The notes beneath the pieces were generated by a model. It was not told the DNA's origin, searched no databases, and saw only the letters and a list, made by a program, of their open reading frames with translations. From contig JAKSIS010000018.1 in assembly GCA_024398665.1 (NCBI GenBank), positions 1 through 40,511 on the forward strand: a stretch of DNA of 40,511 bases, written 5' to 3'. Every line of letters begins with the position of its first letter. Within the stretch, counting starts at the first letter, position 1. The position numbers were made by a program, and so were the translations under genes. This DNA comes from Bacteroidaceae bacterium. Its GTDB lineage: Bacteria; Bacteroidota; Bacteroidia; Bacteroidales; Bacteroidaceae. Shown here one piece after another: positions 14,912 to 22,812 of the stretch.

Positions 14912-16848
14912 CGCCACTCCACAGAACCGTCCGAACCAATCATAAAAGGCCTTTCGTCCCAACCGCGCGTATAGTCACGCACCCACATCAGCGTACCTTC
15001 AGGTACCGCGTCAAAATGCAGGACATTGTCAGTGGCCACAAACTTTGGAGTCGTTACCCAACCGTCACCGTCCCAGTACCTGAAATCATATGTGTCACCG
15101 GGACAGATGTCATTGTCGTCACTCCGCGGAACAATCCTCACAAAGGATACCGCAGTCCTACGCCCCATATCCATACCCACCCATGCCCCGTCAGCGCCAT
15201 CAGTCTCGAAATTGGTCAGCATGTCACCGTCAAAGGCATTCCGTACAGCATCGGGGGCAGCGCCCGCACATGAAATGGCGCGCCCCGCAATCTTTGCCGT
15301 ATCTGCGTCAAGGAATGCCAGTTCGGCTATGCTTCCATGTGTTCCGTCCGCGCCAAGATAACGCCAGTAGCGGTGTTCTCCGGCGGATAGCGGGATCCAT
15401 GCCGGAATCAGCACATCCGTAATTTCGAGAACGGTCCGCGCATCACTGAAATCCGGACGGTCAGCACACTGTACACGTCCGCCTGAAAGACGCCTGCGCA
15501 TGTCCACCACATTGACTGACTGCGGATATTTGCGTCTGACATCCACGCTTGTCCTTTTTTCCAGGTCCGGACGTATGTACCGGACCGACCCGTCCTTTTC
15601 CAGAATGAACGGGTCCGATACCGGGACCAGCGTGCTGTCCCCCACTCCGAATGCGCAGTACAGCACATTCACGCCAATGTCCCTGAAACATGCCCTGCCC
15701 TTTCTGATGCGGCCGTAATCCACAACGCTCCATTCTCCGAAATGCCCGTTGAATATGCTGATGAATGCGTATTTGTCCCTCAGCCTGCCTCCTTTTGTAA
15801 TTGGGATCTCAGGATTTGCCGTACGTGTGTACTGTGCCGTTACGTCCTGCTGGCACAGTTTGAACGGATACGGATACTTTGCGTCATTCATGTACCTGAC
15901 CCGTTCACGGTTTACAGCCCATGTGTTACGGTATACCTTTGGAATACGTTCATATGGGAAGAACCCCCACCCGGGTACCGACCCCAGATCCCATTCCGCC
16001 GGAAGCTGCTGCCCGCGGTCAGCAAGGATGCAGTACCATGTGTGTCCCGCACGGAAACGGCCCCAGTACGGCACTTCGTCAATAATTGCCGGCAGCCCCA
16101 GACTGCGGTATGTCAGGACGGCCAGAGCCACGTAATCGGTACAGCGTCCGAAAGTCTGGCGGGCTATGCCCGATGCGGAAAGGACAGGATAACCGCCACG
16201 GTCATACAGTCCGTACATATGGATCTTGTCAATCAGTTCATTCCTGACCACATCGACCGTACGGAATGCCGTTTCATATTCGACATCATCAGGGACCAGT
16301 TTGCCTATGCCATCGGAAAACAGCAGTGACAGCGTATCACGCCAATAGTCAAGTTTCTGGTTTTCAACAGCTTTATAAGGAAGAAGCCATTCACAGAACT
16401 CATCGAATGTGACATGACCGGACCATGGACGTTTCTTCCACTGCTCAAAAGCATGGTCAATACTGTATATGAGATAATCCGCTTTCACGGCCCGGACATC
16501 CGGAACCTGGTAGTCCGACAGGTCCGACAGGTATCGGTCACACCAGTTGCGCAGGGAATCGGACTGCTGCGGCGGTGTAAGCCGGTTCTCAAGGAACATC
16601 TGTTCAGCCAGCTCATAATAGCAGTCCAGTTTGAGACAGTCATATGATGTATGTGCAGGCATGTTTTCAATAAGGAACCTGGCCGCCTCATATTTTTCAG
16701 GATCAGCGCTGTAATGGTCAAGTACCGCCTCCAGTTCCTTACGGTTGTCTCCGGCCGCCTGCAGCGCATACTCCAGAAAACTGTCTTTCATGTTGGAACA
16801 GGCTGTCATTGAAACTGACAGAAAAAACAATGTCAAGTACCTTTTCAT
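14908..16848 (-). CDS. transglutaminase-like lipoprotein with C-terminal discoidin-like domain
   Basis: 646 residues with lipobox MTAC (Cys17). A helical region (20-190) is followed by a transglutaminase/papain-fold core with all three catalytic residues: Cys236 (FGRCTDYVAL), His269 (RAGHTWYC) and Asp287 (EWDLGS). The C-terminal ~220 residues are beta-rich. They include a carbohydrate-binding F5/8-type segment (about 520-620: NAFDGDMLTNFETDG ... WVGMDMG ... VSFVRIVPRSDDN). It should be an outer-membrane or periplasmic lipoprotein acting as a peptidase or amidase on cell-wall or polymer substrates; the exact reaction is unknown. It is the first gene of a two-gene unit with signal peptidase I. 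Confidence 0.85.
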   Translation of the reverse strand: MKRYLTLFFLSVSMTACSNMKDSFLEYALQAAGDNRKELEAVLDHYSADPEKYEAARFLIENMPAHTSYDCLKLDCYYELAEQMFLENRLTPPQQSDSLRNWCDRYLSDLSDYQVPDVRAVKADYLIYSIDHAFEQWKKRPWSGHVTFDEFCEWLLPYKAVENQKLDYWRDTLSLLFSDGIGKLVPDDVEYETAFRTVDVVRNELIDKIHMYGLYDRGGYPVLSASGIARQTFGRCTDYVALAVLTYRSLGLPAIIDEVPYWGRFRAGHTWYCILADRGQQLPAEWDLGSVPGWGFFPYERIPKVYRNTWAVNRERVRYMNDAKYPYPFKLCQQDVTAQYTRTANPEIPITKGGRLRDKYAFISIFNGHFGEWSVVDYGRIRKGRACFRDIGVNVLYCAFGVGDSTLVPVSDPFILEKDGSVRYIRPDLEKRTSVDVRRKYPQSVNVVDMRRRLSGGRVQCADRPDFSDARTVLEITDVLIPAWIPLSAGEHRYWRYLGADGTHGSIAELAFLDADTAKIAGRAISCAGAAPDAVRNAFDGDMLTNFETDGADGAWVGMDMGRRTAVSFVRIVPRSDDNDICPGDTYDFRYWDGDGWVTTPKFVATDNVLHFDAVPEGTLMWVRDYTRGWDERPFMIGSDGSVEWR

Positions 16849-16875
16849 AAATATCAGATTTTTCGGTTAACGGCA

Positions 16876-16907
16876 CAAAGAAACAAAACGCCGCCCCCTC
16901 TTGTCAA
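16876..16907 (-). promoter_or_regulatory. candidate promoter of the transglutaminase-lepB operon
   Basis: On the minus strand TTG (16907-16905), a 21-bp spacer and TTTCTTTG (16883-16876) match with one mismatch at the second base of TAnnTTTG, 27 bp before the ATG. Confidence 0.4.
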
Positions 16908-16918
16908 GGGAAACGGCA

Positions 16919-16992
16919 TTTATTTTCAGATTCCGTACAAATTCGGAACTTTTATGTACTATAACTGAAGTTTCGCTGGTGAAACTTCAGTT
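16919..16992 (-). repeat. dispersed intergenic repeat, copy 2, with 12-bp hairpin
   Basis: On the minus strand GAAACTTCAGTTATAGT ... CGAATTTGTACGGAA ... CTGAAAATAA matches copy 1 (12173-12229) block by block. Arms 16963-16974 and 16981-16992 (AACTGAAGTTTC and its complement) form a perfect 12-bp hairpin with a 6-nt loop. TTCCG/CGGAA at 16931-16948 forms a second small stem. Confidence 0.65.
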
Positions 16993-17030
16993 CCAGCCGT
17001 TCGCGGCTGGGTCCTCCCCTGAGGGGAGGA
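16993..17030. repeat. two adjacent perfect hairpins (REP-like)
   Basis: CCAGCCG-TTCG-CGGCTGG (16993-17010) is a 7-bp stem with a TTCG loop. TCCTCCCC-TGA-GGGGAGGA (17012-17030) is an 8-bp stem, followed by TGTAGGTGGGGGT. The second resembles the C-rich/G-rich palindromic intergenic repeats common in Bacteroidetes genomes. They may serve as transcription-end or mRNA-stabilising structures for the gene ending at 17139. Confidence 0.65.
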
Positions 17031-17060
17031 TGTAGGTGGGGGTCAGAAAAGGATATCATT

Positions 17061-17123
17061 TATTCAAGTTCCGCTTTGACAAGCCCCGAACAACAGTAAT
17101 CCGGAACATGCGGAACTTGAATA
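17061..17123. repeat. 14-bp perfect inverted repeat with 35-nt loop
   Basis: TATTCAAGTTCCGC (17061-17074) and its exact complement (17110-17123) lie just downstream of the APH-like gene. The right arm merges with the third copy of the intergenic repeat. Confidence 0.7.
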
Positions 17124-17141
17124 CTATTACTGAAGTTTTTA
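17108..17141 (-). repeat. dispersed intergenic repeat, copy 3 (partial, on a stop codon)
   Basis: On the minus strand AAACTTCAGTAATAGTATTC then AGTTCCGC matches the first half of copies 1 and 2. The block starts inside the TAA stop (17139-17141) of the STAS-APH gene, as copy 1 starts in the TGA of the aminopeptidase gene. Confidence 0.5.
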
Positions 17142-18221
17142 CTGTCCAAGCAGGTTCTTTCTTACATATGCCTCCATGAACGGGAAGGTTTTCTTTTCGC
17201 TGAGATGGACAATCTGTATGGCAGCGTACGGCTTCATCATTTCATGAATCTCCTGCTGTCCGGCTTCAGTATCGGCGCCGAAATACTCCCTTGCAAAGAT
17301 TCTCCAGAATTCACGTACCTGTGGCACAGTCATATGGAAAAGATCAAGAGTCATCTCCTCAATGGGATTTATGCAGCATATGAAATATGTCATTGCAATG
17401 TCCCACAGCGGATTGCCGTAACTGAAATCGCCCAGGTCAATCCAAAGGTCATCAGTCCCGTTCGTAATGACGTTGCCCATATGCAGGTCACCATGTATGC
17501 ACGTTTCCGACTTAGGTGCCGAATCAATGAAATCATACATGATTTTCTTTTCTGCGTCAGTATATACGCTGTTTGCAGCTATGGCGTTACGGTATGTCTG
17601 CGTGCGGTCAGGGAAAAGGGCCACATCACACCGGGTGGCATGGAGTTCACGGCTCATGGCAGCGAAACGGACAGCGTATTTTTCCAGATTTTCAGGTTCC
17701 TGGGAAATGGCGCGGGCAAACGAACGCTTGTTGCGTATTCTCTCATAAACCACGCCGAAACGTTTCCCGCAAACCATAAGGTCACCGGGAATGGGAGTAT
17801 GCAGTCCGAACTGCAATGCGGCGCGTGAAGTCATCTTCTCTATGATGGCCACCTGCGGCGGAATGAAATCGAAATAAACCTTGAGCAGCGAATCCTCACC
17901 GTAGTCATAGGTTTCGGCCGTGAAGCTGCCGCCTGTGGGAGTCATACCCTCCAGGCTTATCTCACGCGGGCGGCGGCAGGCACCAAGAATGCCCGATGCT
18001 CCGGTTGTGTCAAGAAATCCGGCGACTTCATCGGACAGGTTGATTATCATGAACAGCTTGCCGCTCTGACGGGCACGTATCAGAGTACGCAATGCCGGAA
18101 AATCCATACCTGTCACGCCGCCGAAATCAATAATCGACGGTACTTTTTCACTTAGAACTGCCACAATATTCGCGGCAGCAGCATTGTCCAGCAGGCCTTT
18201 TGGAGAAAAGATATCTTCCAT
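17139..18221 (-). CDS. STAS-like domain fused to aminoglycoside-phosphotransferase-like kinase
   Basis: 360 residues in two parts. Residues 1-85 have STAS/anti-anti-sigma character (IIDFGGVTGMDFPALRTLI ... INLSDEVAGFLDTTGASGIL). Residues about 100-360 form an APH/choline-kinase fold with the Brenner motif HGDLHMGN (Asp245, Asn250) and the metal-binding WIDLGD (Asp262). The nucleotide-loop Lys is probably Lys109 or Lys129; which one is uncertain. The APH part resembles the small-molecule kinase family found as many paralogues in Fibrobacter and Bacteroidetes. The substrate is unknown, and aminoglycoside resistance should not be assumed. No signal peptide, so cytosolic. It is divergent from the MATE gene across 88 bp. 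Confidence 0.8.
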   Translation of the reverse strand: MEDIFSPKGLLDNAAAANIVAVLSEKVPSIIDFGGVTGMDFPALRTLIRARQSGKLFMIINLSDEVAGFLDTTGASGILGACRRPREISLEGMTPTGGSFTAETYDYGEDSLLKVYFDFIPPQVAIIEKMTSRAALQFGLHTPIPGDLMVCGKRFGVVYERIRNKRSFARAISQEPENLEKYAVRFAAMSRELHATRCDVALFPDRTQTYRNAIAANSVYTDAEKKIMYDFIDSAPKSETCIHGDLHMGNVITNGTDDLWIDLGDFSYGNPLWDIAMTYFICCINPIEEMTLDLFHMTVPQVREFWRIFAREYFGADTEAGQQEIHEMMKPYAAIQIVHLSEKKTFPFMEAYVRKNLLGQ

Positions 18222-18280
18222 ATTATATAGGGTGTAAGTAAGTCAAATGTTTTGAATTTTTAAAGGTAATCAATTTTAGC

Positions 18281-18288
18281 TACTTTTG
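18281..18288 (+). promoter_or_regulatory. -7 element of the MATE gene
   Basis: TACTTTTG exactly matches TAnnTTTG, 21 bp before the ATG at 18310. A TTTG at 18251-18254 lies 26 bp upstream, which is longer than the usual spacing, so the -33 part is uncertain. The 88-bp region is shared with the divergent STAS-APH gene. Confidence 0.45.
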
Positions 18289-18309
18289 CAACCGTTTTGC
18301 CCGAATTGT

Positions 18310-19641
18310 ATGAAAATTGAACTAGCAGGAGAATACGGATACCGGAGAATACTCAAGACTTCAGTTCCGGCCATTCTTATGATGCTCATGTCATCGGTCT
18401 ACAGTATAGTTGACGGCATATTCATTTCCAACTTTACAGGTACAAAGGCATTCGCCGCAGTCAATCTGATATTTCCGGCCATAATGAACGTTGCCGTAAT
18501 AGGAATAATGTTCGGAACCGGCGGCAGCGCACTTGTAGCCATGATAATCGGTCAGGGTGACAGGCAGCGTGCAAACCGCATTTTCAGCATGCTGATACGC
18601 GTCATGCTCATTTCCGGAATCATTCTGTCAGCAGTGTTCTTCATATTCATAAGGCCGGTGTCGGAATGGCTGGGTGCCGAAGGCGAAATGACGGACATGT
18701 GCGTCCTGTACGGCCGGATATGCCTGGTGGGAACACCGGCTTTCATGTCCCAGATGGCGTTCCAGTCATTCTTCATGGCAGCCGAAAGGCCGCAGATGGG
18801 CACAAAACTTACGTTGATATGCGGCCTGACAAACATTGTGCTTGACGCGCTGTTTGTAGGTCTGCTTGGATGGGGGCTGACAGGCGCCGCCATAGCTACA
18901 GTCATCGGACAGTGCATAGGCGGACTGTACCCGCTATACTATTTCAGTTCGGAAAGGAACACCACCAAACTGAAACTGGTACGCACACGGACAGACTGGA
19001 GGAATGTAGGCCAGGCCTGCACAAACGGACTTTCGGAATACGTAGGAAACATTGCGCTGAACATTGTCAGCATCTGCTACAATCTGCAGCTCATGAAACT
19101 GGCCGGTGAAGACGGTGTTGCCGTTTACGGAATACTCATGTACATAGGCTATGTGTACGCATCGGTCTATATAGGATTCAATCTGACAATAGGACCGGTG
19201 GTCAGTTACAACTACGGTGCCGGAAACAGGGATGAACTGAAGCGGCTGCTGCGCAGGAGTCTGCTGATACTGGCTGTGCTGGGAACCGTACTGACCGGAA
19301 TTTCCGAACTGCTGAGCAATCCCATGGCTGGCATTTTCGTAAGTTATGACCCTGCCCTGAAGGCTCTGACCGGTCGCGCCATAAGAATATATATGCTGAG
19401 TTTCATGATTTGCGGAATAAACATGTTCGTTTCAGCATGGTTCACTGCGCTGAACAACGGAATAGTATCGGCCGTTGGCGCATTTACCAGAACGATTGTC
19501 TTTGAGATGGGGTCAGTGTTCCTGCTTCCTGCGCTGTTCGGGCTGGACGGTGTGTGGTTTGCTGTCGATGTGGCCGATATCCTGGCACTTGTCCTTTCCA
19601 CCACCCTGCTGCTTGGGTTCCGCAAACGCTACGGCTATTGA
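18310..19641 (+). CDS. MATE-family multidrug/metabolite exporter
   Basis: 443 residues from the ATG at 18310; a TTG eight codons earlier overlaps the promoter element and is rejected. There are twelve hydrophobic helices in two MatE halves. N-terminal motifs include MSSVYSIVDGIFISNFTG and FGTGGSALVAMIIGQGD. The second half begins near CTNGLSEYVGNIALNIVS and includes FNLTIGPVVSYNYGAGN. MATE carriers export cationic drugs or metabolites with Na+ or H+ in the cytoplasmic membrane; the substrate is unknown. It is convergent with the PEGA gene, and a 6-bp dyad TGACAT/ATGTCA overlaps the MATE stop codon. Confidence 0.93.
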   Translation: MKIELAGEYGYRRILKTSVPAILMMLMSSVYSIVDGIFISNFTGTKAFAAVNLIFPAIMNVAVIGIMFGTGGSALVAMIIGQGDRQRANRIFSMLIRVMLISGIILSAVFFIFIRPVSEWLGAEGEMTDMCVLYGRICLVGTPAFMSQMAFQSFFMAAERPQMGTKLTLICGLTNIVLDALFVGLLGWGLTGAAIATVIGQCIGGLYPLYYFSSERNTTKLKLVRTRTDWRNVGQACTNGLSEYVGNIALNIVSICYNLQLMKLAGEDGVAVYGILMYIGYVYASVYIGFNLTIGPVVSYNYGAGNRDELKRLLRRSLLILAVLGTVLTGISELLSNPMAGIFVSYDPALKALTGRAIRIYMLSFMICGINMFVSAWFTALNNGIVSAVGAFTRTIVFEMGSVFLLPALFGLDGVWFAVDVADILALVLSTTLLLGFRKRYGY

Positions 19642-19653
19642 CATCAGCTCATG

Positions 19654-20391
19654 TCAGTTCACATAGAACATGAAACCGGCCCTGAAGCCTGCGCCTGTCC
19701 TGTCATACAGGGCTGTTGCTGAAAAGCCGTACTTGTCTGTCAGGGCAAGTTTCAGATTGAGTGCGCCGCGCAGGTAACCGCTCCACCAGTACTTGTCGTT
19801 GGCAATGTCATTCGTATTGACATATGCATAGCCTATCTGGGGAGTAAGTCTGACACGGTCCCCGAAAAGGAAACCGTAACCGGTCATGGCCTCAAAACCT
19901 ATGGTATTGAACATGGCAATGTGTACTGCAGTAGTCTGTTCCAGGTTTATATTGTGGAAATATCCGCCCCAGGTGTTTCCCACGGCCCAACTTCCACCGT
20001 GAATGCGGCTCTGCTCATACATGAGTGTGGTGTAGACTTCAGTCTTCTTTGAGAAAGTGATACCCTCAGGTACCATTTTGGCAAACACGTTCACGTTCTG
20101 CCCCTCACGTACCTGAACGGTAGTGAAATACGGGAAATAGCCGTCAGCAGACACCCTTATGCTGTAGTCCTCAACCGGTACGCGGCGTATCAGTATTGGA
20201 GTCTTTCCCGAAGGGACTTCATCAATATAGACGCTTGCGCCTTTCGGCTTTGATTCAATGTAAATGGTACCGGGTTCCTTTCCGGCATTGAGGTTTTCGC
20301 CGAAAGTGAGAGCCGCCTGACCGTAACCGGGCAATGAACAGAGCATGGCCAGGACTGTAAGTAAAAGGGATTTCGTGAAAAGTTTCTCCAT
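19654..20391 (-). CDS. secreted PEGA-domain protein, outer-membrane-like
   Basis: 245 residues from the ATG at 20391 (MEKLFTKSLLL), which gives a good signal peptide ending near GYGQA; an upstream in-frame start lacks one. Residues about 33-95 form a PEGA domain (IYIESKPKGASVYIDEVPSGKTPILI ... YSIRVSADGY), usually a surface or periplasmic carbohydrate- or peptide-binding beta sandwich. The C-terminal ~140 residues alternate polar and aromatic residues and end in FRAGFMFYVN, as in a small outer-membrane beta-barrel. A terminator separates it from the DUF975 gene upstream. Function unknown. Confidence 0.75.
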   Translation of the reverse strand: MEKLFTKSLLLTVLAMLCSLPGYGQAALTFGENLNAGKEPGTIYIESKPKGASVYIDEVPSGKTPILIRRVPVEDYSIRVSADGYFPYFTTVQVREGQNVNVFAKMVPEGITFSKKTEVYTTLMYEQSRIHGGSWAVGNTWGGYFHNINLEQTTAVHIAMFNTIGFEAMTGYGFLFGDRVRLTPQIGYAYVNTNDIANDKYWWSGYLRGALNLKLALTDKYGFSATALYDRTGAGFRAGFMFYVN

Positions 20392-20424
20392 CGGTCTTTT
20401 GACACCTCTTTTGCAATAAGGTTT

Positions 20425-20449
20425 AAAAAAGAGAGACCGCACGGGTCTC
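20425..20449 (-). terminator. intrinsic terminator after the DUF975 gene
   Basis: On the minus strand GAGACC-CGTGC-GGTCTC (20449-20433) is followed within 3 nt by TTTTTT (20430-20425). It lies between the DUF975 stop (20473) and the PEGA gene start (20391). Confidence 0.8.
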
Positions 20450-20472
20450 CCTTCATTCAAATTGGCGCACTG

Positions 20473-21171
20473 TCATGCCTGCTGCCGTGCATTCCAGTCT
20501 GCCAGGACTTCCTGATAGAATGCGGCACGCGATGTCCTGTAATAGGGTGTCAGCCATATGAAACCTATGAACAGCGAAAGCACGCACAGCAGCGCCCAGC
20601 CTATGAAACTGAGATCCATGACGAACAGTTTCCACTTGTGTCCGCGCATCATCCTGATACTGAGCAGTCTGGCTTCGTTGGGACCGGCTTGAGGATTGTC
20701 ATCAAGGATATAAGGTGTCAGGGCATATGCGTAAGATTTTACTATGCCGGGAACCACAAACAGCAGCGTCCACAGGAACTTGAAGAGTGCCACCAGCAGC
20801 ATGGAACCTACGTTGCGCCAGTAACGGCCCTCACCGAACGAAATGCGGAACATGTTCGGAACGGTCATTATGTCACCGTCACGATACAGCAGTTTCAAAC
20901 AGTTGACCATTCCGACAGACAGTGTGTATATCAGGAACACCGTTGCAAGAACAGTCAGTGTAGTAAGGCCGGTATTGAGCAGCAGACTCCCGAACGACGG
21001 GTGTAATGCGCCATGATTCAGCAGGGGGTTGGACATAATGCTGCTTATGGACATCGGCATGGATATTGCGGCTGAAATGCCACTGCATATCAGTACTGGT
21101 AGGATGGCCCACCCCCAATGTCCGTCAATTGACTCAAGGGCAGCCCGTTTGATTTCTCTGATTCTTTTCAT
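20473..21171 (-). CDS. DUF975-family integral membrane protein
   Basis: 232 residues with about five hydrophobic segments, starting with the charged helix MKRIREIKRAALESIDGHWG typical of DUF975. Further family features are FRISFGEGRYWRNVGSMLLVALFKFLWTLLFVVPGIVKSYAYALTPYIL and, later, EARLLSIRMMRGHKWKLFVMDLSFIGW. The family has no known function. It starts 21 bp after the stop of the DUF4380 gene, so the two may be co-transcribed, and a terminator follows it. Confidence 0.85.
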   Translation of the reverse strand: MKRIREIKRAALESIDGHWGWAILPVLICSGISAAISMPMSISSIMSNPLLNHGALHPSFGSLLLNTGLTTLTVLATVFLIYTLSVGMVNCLKLLYRDGDIMTVPNMFRISFGEGRYWRNVGSMLLVALFKFLWTLLFVVPGIVKSYAYALTPYILDDNPQAGPNEARLLSIRMMRGHKWKLFVMDLSFIGWALLCVLSLFIGFIWLTPYYRTSRAAFYQEVLADWNARQQA

Positions 21172-21192
21172 AGTTGGAATAAGGTATCTGTC

Positions 21193-22089
21193 TTATCGGA
21201 TGAGTTTGCGTACTGTCTTGAGCAGTTTCTTTGAAGGTTCTGCGGCAAGCTTGAGCGGAGTCATGTACCATGTGACAGCCCATTCCAGTGACTGGCCCGG
21301 CTGCAGTTCTTCATATGCGCCCTGGGCTTCAAGTTCTATGTAGGTCTTACCGGAATTCACATAGACCTGGATTTCGGCCTCGCCCGGAGCAGGCTGGTCA
21401 GGTGTGATGTCTGCAAATTTCTGGACCATGAGAAGACCGCCAGCGGTGTATGCCAGCCAGCCCTTGCCGTCCGAATTGATCTTGCGGTTGGCCCTTGTCC
21501 CTTCAAAGTTGTACCATGACGCGCCGGCAAAGCCCTTGAAAGGAATCAGTTCGCCCTGTGCGGCCTCAATCTGTTCCACCGGAGCATCGAAGAATATCAT
21601 TCCGCTCTCATCGGAAATGACACGTGATATTGCCCAAGGAGCGACCTTGCGTGCAGCTGTGCCTTCATTCTTTATTGAGTACGTGATCTTTATGGACTTT
21701 TTGTCCGGAACATAGGTCTTTGTAATGCTGAAAGGGAGTTTCTGTGAAACCTGGCTCTTGAGAACCAGCTTTGAATTGTCCTGACTTACAACCTCATATG
21801 CCAGACGGTCGAATTCTGCTACAGGAGGCCAGTTCCATTCCTTCTGCGGACTGGTCCAGAACGTGCTGCCGTACTGGTTCTGCATGCGCAGCTGTGACAG
21901 CATTTCCTGGTCCTTGTACTTGTATGACATTACCTTTCCGCCCTCGGCGGCACTGACTGTCATTGTGACGTCACCGGTGGTTAGCACGTATTTCGAACCT
22001 TCAGCTGATTCAATCTTCTGGGCGTTTGCGCAACCCCATGTGGCGCTGATTGCAAGGAGTGCAACCGTGAATGCTCTGTTCAATTTCAT
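21193..22089 (-). CDS. DUF4380-type secreted protein (mutarotase-like fold expected)
   Basis: 298 residues from the ATG at 22089, giving a signal peptide cleaved near CANAQ-KI; a longer in-frame start lies before it and would mask the signal. The body is a single beta-rich domain (GDVTMTVSAAEGGKVMSYKYKD ... FWTSPQKEWNWPP ... VAPWAISRV) like the DUF4380 proteins of Bacteroidetes, which resemble galactose-mutarotase beta-sandwich folds. It is probably a periplasmic sugar-binding or modifying protein; no catalytic residues can be assigned. A -7 motif TATGTTTG sits at 22121-22128 on the minus strand. Confidence 0.75.
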   Translation of the reverse strand: MKLNRAFTVALLAISATWGCANAQKIESAEGSKYVLTTGDVTMTVSAAEGGKVMSYKYKDQEMLSQLRMQNQYGSTFWTSPQKEWNWPPVAEFDRLAYEVVSQDNSKLVLKSQVSQKLPFSITKTYVPDKKSIKITYSIKNEGTAARKVAPWAISRVISDESGMIFFDAPVEQIEAAQGELIPFKGFAGASWYNFEGTRANRKINSDGKGWLAYTAGGLLMVQKFADITPDQPAPGEAEIQVYVNSGKTYIELEAQGAYEELQPGQSLEWAVTWYMTPLKLAAEPSKKLLKTVRKLIR

Positions 22090-22120
22090 AGTGTATTCAG
22101 TTTTTGTTCCTATTCTGTTA

Positions 22121-22128
22121 CAAACATA
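22121..22128 (-). promoter_or_regulatory. -7 element of the DUF4380 gene
   Basis: TATGTTTG on the minus strand, 31 bp before the ATG at 22089, exactly matches TAnnTTTG. No good TTG lies at 19-21 bp upstream. Confidence 0.35.
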
Positions 22129-22148
22129 TACAAAAAATCCGATGTCTG

Positions 22149-22697
22149 TCACTGCAGCTTGCGGAATTCGTACCCCAGACGATGCAGTTCCATGGCTGCG
22201 CCTATCCCGTACATTGCCCTGACAGCACGGGCAAAAACGTAAAACGCACGCGGACTCTGCGGTTCAATCTTCTCCTGACGTATGAACGTGACGGCCGTCT
22301 GGGCACAGGACTGCATGGCGGCGGTTATCTGTCCGGCCTGTACACTTCCAGGTATCAGGCCCAGTATTTCCTTCATTATGTAATCATCCATATCATCAAA
22401 GCCGCCGGGTCCCTGCAGGGCGCTGTAGGGCTGACCCCCCAGCCTGTTCCAGTCACGGTTCCACCAGCAGGCCACAGCCATGCCCACATACCCGGCCCAC
22501 GCGACTGACACTGTGGGATATTCAGCAATTTCCCTGACAGCCTGCGCCATGTATTCGGGCGCCAGTTCCTTCCACTTCAGGTCTATGTCATCGGACTTGA
22601 GAAGCACTCCTTCAAGCATGCCTGAAGATGTGCATATTTTCAACAGTTCGTTCTCCAGACGGGTCTGGAACATATCGTAGTACAACTGGTCTTCCAT
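22149..22697 (-). CDS. hypothetical soluble protein, 182 residues
   Basis: No family recognised. The protein is acidic and helical, with no signal peptide and no long hydrophobic segment. Conserved-looking blocks are ELAPEYMAQAVREIAEYP, VSVAWAGYVGMAVACWWNRDW and DDMDDYIMKEILGLIP, all in a well-formed frame with the neighbours' codon use. A TAACTTTG -7 motif (22719-22726, minus strand) lies 22 bp before the start, supporting expression. It ends 59 bp before the DUF4380 gene. Confidence 0.7.
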   Translation of the reverse strand: MEDQLYYDMFQTRLENELLKICTSSGMLEGVLLKSDDIDLKWKELAPEYMAQAVREIAEYPTVSVAWAGYVGMAVACWWNRDWNRLGGQPYSALQGPGGFDDMDDYIMKEILGLIPGSVQAGQITAAMQSCAQTAVTFIRQEKIEPQSPRAFYVFARAVRAMYGIGAAMELHRLGYEFRKLQ

Positions 22698-22718
22698 AAT
22701 TCAGAATATTGTCCACGG

Positions 22719-22726
22719 CAAAGTTA
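22719..22726 (-). promoter_or_regulatory. -7 element of the 182-residue gene
   Basis: TAACTTTG on the minus strand fits TAnnTTTG; the spacing to the ATG (22 bp) is typical for this group. The -33 region is weak. Confidence 0.4.
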
Positions 22727-22812
22727 AGGCGAATTGGGTTCAAATACCACACTTAGGCGGCATGAATTGAAAAAGGTTTCTTAAATTCGCGCATCACAAA
22801 CCGTACGCCAAT

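Noticed and set aside
14912-14962. Longer N-terminus for signal peptidase I
   Set aside because: The extra 17 residues lie entirely within the upstream gene, and the ATGA overlap at 14911 gives a normal start.
17139-18221. Aminoglycoside-resistance gene
   Set aside because: Only the general APH fold is seen; the STAS fusion and family context point to another small-molecule substrate.
19639-19656. TGACAT/ATGTCA dyad as a bidirectional terminator
   Set aside because: The stem is only 6 bp and neither strand has a T-run after it.
22733-22752. GGGTTCAAATACC, resembling a tRNA T-arm
   Set aside because: The flanking bases do not pair as a T-stem and no acceptor or anticodon arm can be built around it.
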